From assembly GCF_900106065.1 (NCBI RefSeq), contig NZ_LT629796.1:186001-250000 (forward strand): DNA of 64,000 nucleotides, given 5' to 3'. A program made the position numbers and the translations under genes. This document shows, piece by piece, positions 56,380-64,000 of this stretch. Under the pieces are notes generated by a model. The model ran no database searches. It was not told the DNA's origin and saw only the letters and a list, made by a program, of their open reading frames with translations. Origin of the DNA: Pseudomonas mandelii (GTDB lineage Bacteria; Pseudomonadota; Gammaproteobacteria; Pseudomonadales; Pseudomonadaceae). The number at the start of each line of letters is the position of its first letter. Within the stretch, counting starts at the first letter, position 1.

Positions 56380-56540
56380 GCAACGCTCTCAATTAGTGAG
56401 AATGCCCCTAAAACCAGCGTCTGCCCATTGTCGAGCAGGCGCGTAACGCGCTAAGGTTCGGCTCCCCGACGCGCTTAATTTGCTGTGCTCCGCCGCGCGG
56501 GTTCGCTGGCGGCCGGCACCCGTGACCTGACGAGTAAACG

Positions 56541-57617
56541 ATGGCTGATTTACCGATCAACGACCTAAACGTCGCTTCCAACGAGACCCTGATCACTCCC
56601 GATCAGCTAAAGCGTGACATCCCTCTGAGCGACGCTGCCCTGCGCACTGTCACCAAGGGCCGTGAAGTCATTCGCAATATTCTTGATGGTACCGACCACC
56701 GCCTGTTTGTTGTCATCGGGCCTTGCTCGATCCACGACATCAAGGCTGCCCACGAATACGCCGAGCGCCTGAAGGCGCTTGCGGCTGAAGTGTCCGATAC
56801 CCTGTATCTGGTCATGCGCGTGTATTTCGAGAAGCCACGCACCACCGTCGGCTGGAAAGGCTTGATCAACGACCCGTACCTGGACGACTCGTTCAAGATT
56901 CAGGACGGTCTGCACATCGGTCGTCAATTGTTGCTGGACCTGGCCGAAATGGGCCTGCCGACCGCAACTGAAGCCCTCGACCCGATCTCCCCGCAATATT
57001 TGCAGGACCTGATCAGCTGGTCGGCCATCGGCGCGCGCACCACCGAATCCCAGACTCACCGTGAAATGGCCTCCGGCCTGTCCTCGGCAGTCGGCTTCAA
57101 GAACGGCACCGACGGCGGCCTGACGGTCGCTATCAACGCCCTGCAATCAGTTTCCAGCCCTCACCGCTTCCTGGGTATCAACCAGGAAGGTGGCGTGTCG
57201 ATCGTCACCACCAAGGGCAACGCCTACGGCCACGTGGTCCTGCGCGGTGGCAACGGCAAGCCGAACTATGATTCGGTCAGCGTCGCGCTCTGCGAGCAAG
57301 CGTTGAACAAGGCGAAGATCAAGCCGAACATCATGGTCGATTGCAGCCACGCCAACTCCAACAAGGACCCGGCCCTGCAACCGCTGGTGATGGAGAACGT
57401 CGCCAACCAGATCCTCGAAGGCAACCAGTCGATCATCGGCCTGATGGTCGAAAGTCATCTGAACTGGGGCTGCCAGGCTATTCCGAAAGACCTCGCCGAC
57501 CTGCAATACGGCGTGTCGATCACTGATGCCTGCATCGATTGGTCCGCTACCGAAAATACCTTGCGCAGCATGCACGCCAAGCTCAAGGATGTGCTGCCCA
57601 AACGCGCTCGCACCTGA
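56541..57617 (+). CDS. 3-deoxy-7-phosphoheptulonate synthase, class I
   Basis: A 358-residue AroF/G/H-type DAHP synthase. VVIGPCSIHDIKAAHEYAERL, FEKPRTTVGWKGLINDP and DCSHANSNKD are signatures, with FKNGTDGG and NPNIMVD-type metal ligands. It is the second DAHP synthase here; the class II isozyme is at 40954-42300. Which of Phe, Tyr or Trp feeds back on it cannot be told. A terminator follows. Confidence 0.95.
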   Translation: MADLPINDLNVASNETLITPDQLKRDIPLSDAALRTVTKGREVIRNILDGTDHRLFVVIGPCSIHDIKAAHEYAERLKALAAEVSDTLYLVMRVYFEKPRTTVGWKGLINDPYLDDSFKIQDGLHIGRQLLLDLAEMGLPTATEALDPISPQYLQDLISWSAIGARTTESQTHREMASGLSSAVGFKNGTDGGLTVAINALQSVSSPHRFLGINQEGGVSIVTTKGNAYGHVVLRGGNGKPNYDSVSVALCEQALNKAKIKPNIMVDCSHANSNKDPALQPLVMENVANQILEGNQSIIGLMVESHLNWGCQAIPKDLADLQYGVSITDACIDWSATENTLRSMHAKLKDVLPKRART

Positions 57618-57635
57618 TCACGTTTCGCCGCACAC

Positions 57636-57666
57636 AAAAACGCCGGGCTAAACCCGGCGTTTTTTT
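57636..57666. terminator. Bidirectional terminator after class I DAHP synthase
   Basis: AAAAACGCCGGG, a 5-nt loop, CCCGGCGTTTTT. Strong in both directions, serving the convergent GNAT gene as well. Confidence 0.93.
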
Positions 57667-57683
57667 GTGTTCGTATTTTAAGG

Positions 57684-57971
57684 TTACTGGCTCAGCTTGG
57701 CGGCATGCCGCTGGTGACGCTCCATGTAGCGCTCGACGTAAGAGCACGATGGAATGACGGTGTAACCCATTTCCTCAGCGTACTCCAACGCCTTCTCGGT
57801 CAAGGCTGCCGCAATGCCGCGACCACGCAGCGCGTTGGGCACAAAGGTGCGATAGATATCCAGGGTCTGTTTCCCCAGATCCATATAGGTCAGGTAGGCA
57901 CGATGACCGTCCACACTGGTCTCGAACTGATGACCAGCCTGGTCATGGTGGATGGACAACGCCTCGCTCAT
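57684..57971 (-). CDS. COG2388-type GNAT N-acetyltransferase
   Basis: A 95-residue small acetyltransferase domain. LRGRGIAAALTEKALEYAEE is the acetyl-CoA loop and IPSCSYVERYMERH is the tail typical of the COG2388/NATD1 family. ATG 57971 has GAGGAG upstream; the longer frame of 117 residues is rejected. The acceptor is unknown. Confidence 0.9.
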   Translation of the reverse strand: MSEALSIHHDQAGHQFETSVDGHRAYLTYMDLGKQTLDIYRTFVPNALRGRGIAAALTEKALEYAEEMGYTVIPSCSYVERYMERHQRHAAKLSQ

Positions 57972-58248
57972 CACTACTCCTCGCGGGTCTTGAATTCTGA
58001 CCCCTACCTTACCGATGTTTTTCCGGCGAAGGAACATCTACGCCACCTCGTGCCTGAATGGACACCGAGAAGAACGGCACCGATCTCGCACAACCGAGCA
58101 CGTATCAAATAGTAGGCACCATTGGCAGAAATGCTCAAGGTACGCTCGTCATCGCGCTCAGTGGCGGGTGCTGCTCCGGGTGACGCAGGGACGGCTCGAC
58201 CGGAGATATCTGCGGGTCGATAGCCTGAACATTGCCGGATGTTGAGAC

Positions 58249-58416
58249 TTAAGACGAACGCGCGCTCTTAAAGTCACCATCAAGATGGATAAAGATTATG
58301 AGAGCCACGGCGCAAAATCCGAACAAAAGTATGGACGAATCCATATAGACAGACTTTAGCCAAGAATGAGAAAAACAGCGGTGAGTGCACGGAACTTTTT
58401 TAGGCGGCTCGCTCAT
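58249..58416 (-). CDS. Small membrane protein (55 residues, hypothetical)
   Basis: A 55-residue protein with a cysteine-containing N-terminus (VPCTHRCFSHSW) and one membrane span (SILLFGFCAVALIIFIHLD), ending in a basic tail. AGGAGG lies 6 nt before ATG 58416, the strongest argument that it is a gene. It is encoded on the opposite strand just upstream of oprI in an AT-richer interval. No relative recognised. Confidence 0.6.
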   Translation of the reverse strand: MSEPPKKVPCTHRCFSHSWLKSVYMDSSILLFGFCAVALIIFIHLDGDFKSARSS

Positions 58417-58611
58417 CTCGGGCCTCCTGGCTGGATATTTTTTAAACAACGCAGTTAAAAGTTGCTCGAAAAAGAATCAACGCCTACAATTTTTTTTGCT
58501 TCTTGCTACACGTCAGTTTACTTACTAGAAGTAATGGGTAGTATGTACGCCGGCTATTTCCTCACTCTGAGGAGACAGCTACTTAATAGAAAGTCCTTGA
58601 AGGGGAACACG

Positions 58612-58863
58612 ATGAACAACGTTCTGAAATTCTCTGCTCTGGCTCTGGCCGCAGTTCTGGCTACCGGTTGCAGCAGCGTATCGAAAGAAACCGAAGCACG
58701 TCTGACTGCTACTGAAGACGCAGCAGCTCGCTCCCAGGCTCGTGCAGACGAAGCTTACCGTAAAGCTGATGAAGCTCTGGCTGCTGCTCAAAAAGCACAA
58801 CAGACTGCTGACGAAGCTAACGAGCGTGCTCTGCGCATGCTGGACAAAGCTAGCCGCAAGTAA
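58612..58863 (+). CDS. oprI: Major outer-membrane lipoprotein OprI
   Basis: An 83-residue lipoprotein. Lipobox ATGC (Cys20), then an alanine-rich coiled coil with heptads to the C-terminal RK. OprI is the Pseudomonas counterpart of Braun lipoprotein and, through the terminal Lys, may be joined to peptidoglycan. ATG 58612 has AGGGGA upstream. A strong terminator follows; an L,D-transpeptidase gene faces it. Confidence 0.96.
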   Translation: MNNVLKFSALALAAVLATGCSSVSKETEARLTATEDAAARSQARADEAYRKADEALAAAQKAQQTADEANERALRMLDKASRK

Positions 58864-58884
58864 TAATCCTTCGGGGTTGTTATC

Positions 58885-58916
58885 AAGCCGACCCATTTTT
58901 GGGTCGGCTTTTTTTT
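58885..58916 (+). terminator. Terminator after oprI
   Basis: AAGCCGACCC, a 5-nt loop, GGGTCGGCTT and a T-run. Confidence 0.93.
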
Positions 58917-58939
58917 GCCCGGTGTTTCCTGCCGGCCAT

Positions 58940-58979
58940 AAAAAACCCGCCGACGCGGCCTGCGTCGGCGGGTTCTTTT
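58940..58979 (-). terminator. Terminator of the L,D-transpeptidase gene
   Basis: An A-run, CCCGCCGACGC, a 4-nt loop, GCGTCGGCGGG and TTCTTTT. It lies 7 bp beyond the stop at 58986 and reads from the minus strand. Confidence 0.85.
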
Positions 58980-58985
58980 CAAGTC

Positions 58986-59957
58986 TTACTGCAGCGGATC
59001 GATCGGCGCACTCGTCACCATCGACGTAGAAGCGTTCGGCACTGCGATTTCAACCGGCAAGCCATCTTCAGCGGCAACCACGTCACGCACCACATCCCAA
59101 TTCATGCGCAGGTTATTGGTGATGTCCTCGCGCTTGAGCATCGCGTTGATCACCGCGGTGTGCTTGTCGACCACCGACGGGTTGCCGTTGTCGTCCAGCG
59201 GGGTGTGCGCTTCCAGATACACCTTGCCCCCACTGACGCCAAACTTGTAAGGGTCGTTGATGATGCGCACCGATGTCCCGACCGGCACCATGCCCGCCAT
59301 TTCGAGCACGTTGTTGTTGAACATGCGGAAGCAGCCGTGGCTGGTGCGCATACCGATGCCGAACTTTTTGTTAGACCCGTGGATCAGGTAGCCCGGCGTG
59401 CCCAAGGTGAATTTGAACGGCCCCAGTGGATTGTCCGGGCCTGCCGGCACGACGTTCGGCAGCGGATCGCCATCAGCGGCGTGCTCGGCCTTGATCGACG
59501 CTGGAGGGGTCCAGGTCGGATTCGGCGTCTTGGCGATGATGCTGGTATGGGCAATCGGCGAGCCCCAGCCTTCGCGGCCGATACCCAGCGGGAAGGTGTA
59601 CACCACGTTCCGGCCTTTCGGGAAGTAGTAGAGGCGGTACTCGGCCAGGTTGATGACGATGCCTTCGCGCGGACCCGGTGGCAGGATGAAACGCGTCGGC
59701 AGGACGATCTCGGTGCCAGCGCCCGGCAACCATGCATCGACGCCAGGGTTGGCCGCGACCATTTCCGAATAGCCCAGATCGTAAGTGGTGCCGAGGTCGG
59801 CGAAGGTGTCTTCGTACTTGGCCTTGATCACTTGTACCTGACCGATGATGTCTTCACCGGGCGGTGGCAGGGGCAGCTCCAATGCGGCTACGGGGCCCGC
59901 CACACAGAGGGCGGCAAGAGACAGGCAGCGGGTGACGGCAGGAAAACGCGGCAACAT
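58986..59957 (-). CDS. Periplasmic L,D-transpeptidase (YkuD/ErfK family)
   Basis: A 323-residue exported enzyme. The signal peptide ends near PVAA-LELP; a LysM-like segment (GTTYDLGYSEMVAANPG) is followed by the YkuD domain with IHGSNK and the catalytic SHGCFRMFN. Homologues (ErfK/YbiS/YcfS) attach Braun lipoprotein to peptidoglycan. Its position facing oprI suggests it anchors OprI, as the PAO1 order PA2853-PA2854 also shows. ATG 59957 has AAGGA 8 nt upstream. Confidence 0.92.
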   Translation of the reverse strand: MLPRFPAVTRCLSLAALCVAGPVAALELPLPPPGEDIIGQVQVIKAKYEDTFADLGTTYDLGYSEMVAANPGVDAWLPGAGTEIVLPTRFILPPGPREGIVINLAEYRLYYFPKGRNVVYTFPLGIGREGWGSPIAHTSIIAKTPNPTWTPPASIKAEHAADGDPLPNVVPAGPDNPLGPFKFTLGTPGYLIHGSNKKFGIGMRTSHGCFRMFNNNVLEMAGMVPVGTSVRIINDPYKFGVSGGKVYLEAHTPLDDNGNPSVVDKHTAVINAMLKREDITNNLRMNWDVVRDVVAAEDGLPVEIAVPNASTSMVTSAPIDPLQ

Positions 59958-60059
59958 CCGGAAAATCCTTCGCATGATCGACAAGGGTATAAAAACGCGA
60001 TTGTACACTGGCATCTGGAAAATCGGGGAGTTGACCGATAGCAAGCAATCTATCGGTTT

Positions 60060-60353
60060 CTAAAGTTCGAAACGCAGTTCCGGCCAGATCGGCGAGGTGC
60101 CGCGCTTCTGCGATTCGAGAATGGCCCGGCAAAGCGAACACAGGCGCTGGTCCTGGAACACCCGGCGGTCGACACTCGACCAGCGCGGTTGCGCGGGCAG
60201 CAGACTGCCGCACAAGGTTCGATCGGCCGAGCCGCCCAGCTCCAGCTGACGGGTCACCAGATGCACCCGCACTTCCTGGCAGGCGAACAGATCCAGCTGT
60301 TCGTCAGGCTCGATCAGTTGGTAGGCAAAAAGGGACCAGGCAGGACGCGGCAT
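60060..60353 (-). CDS. Hypothetical protein with four-cysteine pattern
   Basis: A 97-residue soluble protein conserved in pseudomonads by my recollection (PA2855 position). The C-terminal half has RLCSLCRAIL and an upstream Cys pair (TLCG, FACQ), suggesting metal binding. ATG 60353 with GGAG 6 nt upstream is better than TTG 60365. It lies between ldt and tesA on the same strand. Confidence 0.78.
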   Translation of the reverse strand: MPRPAWSLFAYQLIEPDEQLDLFACQEVRVHLVTRQLELGGSADRTLCGSLLPAQPRWSSVDRRVFQDQRLCSLCRAILESQKRGTSPIWPELRFEL

Positions 60354-60409
60354 CGGAGGCTCCAAATCGGGGGCGCCACCTTAGCCGAAACACCGCCGCT
60401 AGAAAAGCG

Positions 60410-61015
60410 TCAAAGCAGCGGTTTCAGTGTCGGCCAGACATTTTCCAGCAACTTGTCCTGAGCGCCCGCAGCCGGGTGCAATCCGTCGGCCTGCATCAAG
60501 TCCGGATGACCGCCCACGCCGTCGAGAAAAAACGGTACCAGCGGGATGTTTTTCTCTTCGGCCAGTGCGCTGTAGACCTTCGCAAAAGCCCCGGTATAAC
60601 GAACTCCGTAGTTGGGTGGCAACTGCATGCCGAGCAAAAGCACCTTGGCGCCACTGTCTCTGGAGCTGTCGATCATCGACGCAAGGTTTTGTTGCAAATT
60701 AGCTGGGGGCATTCCGCGCAGGCCATCGTTGCCGCCCAATTCGAGGATCACCAGCTCAGGCTTATGCTCTGCAAGCAGCGCAGGCAGGCGCGCCTGGCCT
60801 CCGGCACTGGTGTCGCCGCTGATGGAGGCATTGACCACCTTATCGTCGAAACCTTCGCGCTTGAGCCGTTGCTCAAGCAGCGACACCCACCCCAAGCGGG
60901 TATCCAGGCCGAAACCGGCGCTGATACTATCGCCAACGATCAGGACAGTACCCGCCGCTGCGTTCTGGGCCATGCACATCAAGGCCAGGCCAGCACTCAA
61001 AAACCACACACGCAT
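60410..61015 (-). CDS. tesA: Multifunctional acyl-CoA thioesterase/lysophospholipase TesA (SGNH hydrolase)
   Basis: A 201-residue SGNH hydrolase with signal peptide ending at NAAA-GTV. Block I GDSISAGFG, II SISGDTSAGG, III GGNDGLRG and V DGLHP are all present. TesA is a periplasmic esterase/thioesterase. ATG 61015 has GGAG 6 nt upstream. The start is only 10 bp from the divergent ABC ATPase start, so promoters must overlap the opposite coding sequence. Confidence 0.94.
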   Translation of the reverse strand: MRVWFLSAGLALMCMAQNAAAGTVLIVGDSISAGFGLDTRLGWVSLLEQRLKREGFDDKVVNASISGDTSAGGQARLPALLAEHKPELVILELGGNDGLRGMPPANLQQNLASMIDSSRDSGAKVLLLGMQLPPNYGVRYTGAFAKVYSALAEEKNIPLVPFFLDGVGGHPDLMQADGLHPAAGAQDKLLENVWPTLKPLL

Positions 61016-61025
61016 CGGATTCTCC

Positions 61026-61709
61026 ATGGGCGCAAGCATTCTCACCGCGAAGAACCTCAGCAAAGTGGTTCCCAGCGCGGAAGGTGAACTGACTATCCTG
61101 CACGAACTCAGCCTGGAACTGAACAAGGGCGACAGCCTGGCCATCGTTGGCGCCTCCGGTTCCGGCAAATCCACTCTCCTGGGCCTGCTCGCCGGCCTCG
61201 ATCTGCCGAGCAGCGGTGAAGTCACCCTCGCCGGCCAGAGCCTGAGTAATCTCGATGAAGACCAGCGGGCGCGCATTCGGGCCGAGCATGTGGGTTTTGT
61301 GTTTCAGTCATTTCAACTGCTGGACAGCCTGAACGCACTGGAAAACGTCATGCTGCCGCTGGAGCTCGACGGACGCAAAGATGCCCGCGAACGTGCCACT
61401 CAATTGCTCCAGCGCGTTGGCCTGGGCCAGCGTCTGACCCACTCACCCCGCCAGCTCTCCGGCGGCGAGCAGCAGCGCGTTGCGATTGCCCGTGCGTTTG
61501 CCGCAGAACCCGATGTGCTGTTCGCCGATGAGCCAACCGGTAACCTCGACAGCCACACCGGGGAGCGCATCAGCGACTTGCTGTTCGAACTCAACCAGGA
61601 ACGCGGCACGACCCTGGTGCTGGTGACCCACGACGAACGCCTGGCACATCGCTGCCGGCGCCTGATCCGCCTTGAAGCCGGCCTGCTGGTCGCCCCTCTG
61701 GAGCCTTGA
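61026..61709 (+). CDS. ABC transporter ATP-binding protein (YbbA/LolD-like)
   Basis: A 227-residue ATPase. Walker [11 protein letters not shown], signature LSGGEQQRV, Walker [14 protein letters not shown] and H-loop VTHDERLA are all present. The MacB/LolD type partners with FtsX-like permeases; together with the next gene it forms a YbbAP-like system, whose neighbour tesA is also typical. It starts 10 bp from tesA; no clear ribosome site. Its stop overlaps the permease start (TGATG). Confidence 0.92.
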   Translation: MGASILTAKNLSKVVPSAEGELTILHELSLELNKGDSLAIVGASGSGKSTLLGLLAGLDLPSSGEVTLAGQSLSNLDEDQRARIRAEHVGFVFQSFQLLDSLNALENVMLPLELDGRKDARERATQLLQRVGLGQRLTHSPRQLSGGEQQRVAIARAFAAEPDVLFADEPTGNLDSHTGERISDLLFELNQERGTTLVLVTHDERLAHRCRRLIRLEAGLLVAPLEP

Positions 61710-64000
61710 TGGCACGCCTGCCGCTGTTGCGCCTGTTCAGCCTTGCCATCCGCCAACTCCTGCGCGACGCCCGCGCCGGTGAGTTGCGCGTGTTGTTCTT
61801 CGCCCTGGTGGTTGCCGTGGCGGCGAGTACCGCCATCGGTTACTTCGGTGCCCGCCTGAACGGCGCCATGATGTTGCGCGCCACCGAATTTCTCGGCGCC
61901 GACCTGTTGCTTGAAGGCAGTTCTCCCGCGCGTCCGGAACAGATCAAAAGTGGCACGGAACTGGGACTCGAACACGCTCAAGTAGTCGAGTTCTCCAGTG
62001 TCATCGCCACCGACAACGGCATCCAGCTGTCCAGCATCAAGGCCGCCGACGACGTTTATCCGCTGCGCGGCGAACTGAAAAGCGCCCCGGCGCCCTTCGC
62101 CCCGGAAGAAGCCGGTGGCGGCCCCAAACCCGGCGAAGCCTGGGTCGAAGCGCGACTGCTGACCGCGCTCGACCTGAAGATCGGCGACAGCATCGATGTC
62201 GGTCTGCGCACTCTGAAACTGGCCCGCGTCCTGACTTACGAACCGGACCGTGCCGGCAACTTCTACAGCCTCACGCCACGGGTGCTGATCAACCTCAGCG
62301 ACCTCGCCGCAACCGGCGTGGTGCAACCCGGCAGCCGGGTCAGTTACCGCGAACTCTGGCGCGGTAAAGCCGAGGCACTGGAAACCTACCGTCAACTGAT
62401 CAAACCCGGCCTGGCTGCCAACCAGCGCATCCAGGATGCTCGCGACGGCAATCGACAGATCGGCGGCGCGCTGGGCAAGGCCGAGCGTTACCTGAACATG
62501 GCCAGCCTGGTGGCGGTTCTGCTGTCCGGCGTGGCGGTGGCGCTGTCGGCAACACGCTTCGCCACTCGCCGATTCGACGCCAGTGCCTTGCTGCGTTGCC
62601 TGGGTCTGTCGCGTCGGGAAACCATGGTGTTGTTCAGTTTGCAGCTGACGGTACTTGGCCTGCTCGCCAGCCTCGGCGGCGCGCTCCTCGGCTGGCTTGC
62701 ACAGCTTGGATTGTTCGCGTTGCTGCATGATTTGTTGCCAACCGACGTACCTCCGGGCGGTCTGTTTCCTGCCATCGCCGGGATCGGCACCGGGCTGGTA
62801 GCCTTGGCCGGTTTTGCCCTGCCGCCACTGGCTGCTCTCGGTCGAGTTCCGCCGCTGCGGGTGCTGCGTCGAGACATGCTGCCAATTCCTTCCAGCACCT
62901 GGATGGTCTATGGCGCTGCGCTGGGCGCCCTCGGCCTGATCATGTGGCGCCTGAGCCTCGACCTGGTGCTGACCTTCGCCCTGCTCGGCGGCGGCGTGAT
63001 CGCGGCGGTCATACTCGGCGGGTTGCTGTTGCTGCTACTCAAAAGCTTGCGTCGGATGCTGGCACGCGCTTCATTGCCCTGGCGCCTCGGGCTAGGTCAA
63101 CTGCTGCGTCATCCGCTGGCGGCTGCGGGACAAGCCTTGGCCTTCGGTTTGATCCTGTTGTCCATGGCGCTGATCGCTTTGCTGCGTGGCGAGTTACTGG
63201 ACACCTGGCAGAACCAGTTACCGAAAAACGCACCGAACTATTTCGCCCTGAACATCCTGCCCGCCGACAAACAGGCCTTCACCGATCGACTGATCGAGCT
63301 GTCAGCCCAATCGGCGCCGCTGTACCCGGTGGTGCCGGGACGACTGATCAGCATCAACGGCGAGCCGGTACAGGAAATCGTCAGCAAGGATTCGGCGGGT
63401 GACCGGGCTATCCAGCGCGACCTGAGCCTGACCTGGGCCGCGGACCTTCCGGCGGGCAACAAGCTCACAGCGGGGAACTGGTGGAGCGAACAGCCAGCCG
63501 ATGACGTTCCTGGCGTGTCGGTGGAAGGCAAGGTCGCCGAAAGCCTGAAGCTCAAGCTTGGCGATCACATGGTTTTTACCGTCGGCGGAGCCAATCGCGA
63601 AGCGAAAGTCACCAGTCTGCGGGAGATCAACTGGGACAACTTCCAGCCGAACTTTTTCATGATCTTCCAGCCTGGCACGTTGAAGGATTTGCCGGCGACC
63701 TACCTGACCAGTTTCTATCTGGCGGCGGGTCACGACCAGCAGATTGTCGACCTGTCCAGGGCCTTCCCGGCGGTCACCATCCTGCAAGTCGAAGCCTTGC
63801 TGGAGCAGCTGCGCAGCATCCTCGCCCAAGTCACCTTGGCCGTGGAATACGTGCTGCTGTTTGTATTGGCGGCGGGGATGGCGGTGTTGTTCTCGGGCTT
63901 GCAGGCGACCCTCGATGAGCGCATTCGCCAAGGCGCGCTGCTGCGAGCACTGGGGGCCGAACGGCAATTGCTGGTCAAGGCGCGGCGGATCGAGTTCGGT
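61709..64000 (+). CDS. FtsX-like ABC permease (YbbP-like), partial
   Basis: 764 codons are visible before the window ends, so the gene is cut at its 3' end. ATG 61709 overlaps the ATPase stop. N-terminal span ([13 protein letters not shown]), a large periplasmic loop, then FtsX domains ([24 protein letters not shown], in part, then [16 protein letters not shown]) and a second set starting near [11 protein letters not shown]. This layout matches YbbP, the permease paired with YbbA, about 830 residues in E. coli. Substrate unknown. Confidence 0.9.
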   Translation, partial: MARLPLLRLFSLAIRQLLRDARAGELRVLFFALVVAVAASTAIGYFGARLNGAMMLRATEFLGADLLLEGSSPARPEQIKSGTELGLEHAQVVEFSSVIATDNGIQLSSIKAADDVYPLRGELKSAPAPFAPEEAGGGPKPGEAWVEARLLTALDLKIGDSIDVGLRTLKLARVLTYEPDRAGNFYSLTPRVLINLSDLAATGVVQPGSRVSYRELWRGKAEALETYRQLIKPGLAANQRIQDARDGNRQIGGALGKAERYLNMASLVAVLLSGVAVALSATRFATRRFDASALLRCLGLSRRETMVLFSLQLTVLGLLASLGGALLGWLAQLGLFALLHDLLPTDVPPGGLFPAIAGIGTGLVALAGFALPPLAALGRVPPLRVLRRDMLPIPSSTWMVYGAALGALGLIMWRLSLDLVLTFALLGGGVIAAVILGGLLLLLLKSLRRMLARASLPWRLGLGQLLRHPLAAAGQALAFGLILLSMALIALLRGELLDTWQNQLPKNAPNYFALNILPADKQAFTDRLIELSAQSAPLYPVVPGRLISINGEPVQEIVSKDSAGDRAIQRDLSLTWAADLPAGNKLTAGNWWSEQPADDVPGVSVEGKVAESLKLKLGDHMVFTVGGANREAKVTSLREINWDNFQPNFFMIFQPGTLKDLPATYLTSFYLAAGHDQQIVDLSRAFPAVTILQVEALLEQLRSILAQVTLAVEYVLLFVLAAGMAVLFSGLQATLDERIRQGALLRALGAERQLLVKARRIEFG

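Noticed and set aside
56402..56446. 15-codon frame before the class I DAHP synthase as an attenuator leader peptide
   Set aside because: It has no Phe, Tyr or Trp run and no alternating hairpins with a T-run, so attenuation is not supported.
58000..58248. Plus-strand frame between GNAT and the 55-residue gene
   Set aside because: Codons look random, there is no ribosome site, and it overlaps the GNAT gene's upstream region.

Overview
The window is chromosomal DNA from a fluorescent Pseudomonas, most likely of the P. fluorescens group. The basis is the high-GC, gene-dense layout, typical markers (oprI beside an L,D-transpeptidase gene, efp with Arg32 beside earP, ohrR/ohr, a SagS-type hybrid kinase beside ospR/gpx) and dispersed REP/BIME palindromes of the 'GCGAGC..GCTCGC' type used by this group. 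From memory, the order of several blocks (moeA-moaB-mobA; YqjD/YqjE-dgt-RocA/RocS; sagS-ospR-gpx-msrB-aminotransferase-htpX-tpm; deaD to efp; oprI-ldt-tesA-ABC) follows P. aeruginosa PAO1, so this is mainly conserved core genome. I see no rRNA, tRNA, insertion sequence, prophage, CRISPR array or conjugative gene.

Layout. 1-7.5 kb: end of a biotin/lipoyl-type protein, exonuclease, ppnP, MOSC protein, then a signalling patch with cheV, a degenerate HPt-like protein, a HisKA_3 kinase/NarL-type regulator pair, a YegS-type lipid kinase and a small membrane protein. 7.5-12 kb: molybdenum cofactor genes moeA-moaB diverging from mobA, a small lipoprotein, an RluA-type pseudouridine synthase, and a 105-residue protein behind a perfect LexA box. 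12-19 kb: a CPA2 antiporter, ammonium transporter, a YqjD/YqjE/YqjK-like membrane operon, an EAL phosphodiesterase and dgt. 19.3-31 kb: a signalling block holding a truncated RocR-like receiver fragment, a RocA/BvgA-type regulator overlapping a 1222-residue BvgS/RocS-type hybrid kinase, a 981-residue HD-GYP protein, and a SagS-type hybrid kinase; a methionine sulfoxide reductase and a DUF815 ATPase lie between them.

31-40 kb: oxidative repair (ospR-gpx, msrB), alaA-type aminotransferase, htpX, tpm, a ygiD-type dioxygenase, deaD with a long leader, and a crotonase. 40-49 kb: a spermidine-synthase-like protein, class II DAHP synthase, a YcaQ/AlkX-type DNA glycosylase, DUF1127 and LysR genes, a TauE/SafE transporter, and the ohrR/ohr/secreted hydrolase peroxide module. 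49-58 kb: efp with its rhamnosyltransferase earP, cysB, a stress protein, a nucleotidase, a panE-like reductase, thioredoxin, a PilZ protein, class I DAHP synthase and a GNAT protein. 58-64 kb: a 55-residue membrane protein, oprI, an L,D-transpeptidase, tesA and a YbbAP-like ABC system cut by the window end.

Two themes recur. One is cyclic-di-GMP and phosphorelay signalling: EAL, RocA/RocS-like pair, HD-GYP, SagS and PilZ. The other is peroxide and methionine repair: free-Met(R)SO reductase, MsrB, glutathione peroxidase/OspR and Ohr/OhrR. The most unusual elements are the half-receiver upstream of the RocA/RocS pair with an RcsAB-like box, the histidine-less HPt-like protein beside cheV, the LexA-boxed 105-residue gene and a 41-bp perfect BIME palindrome.
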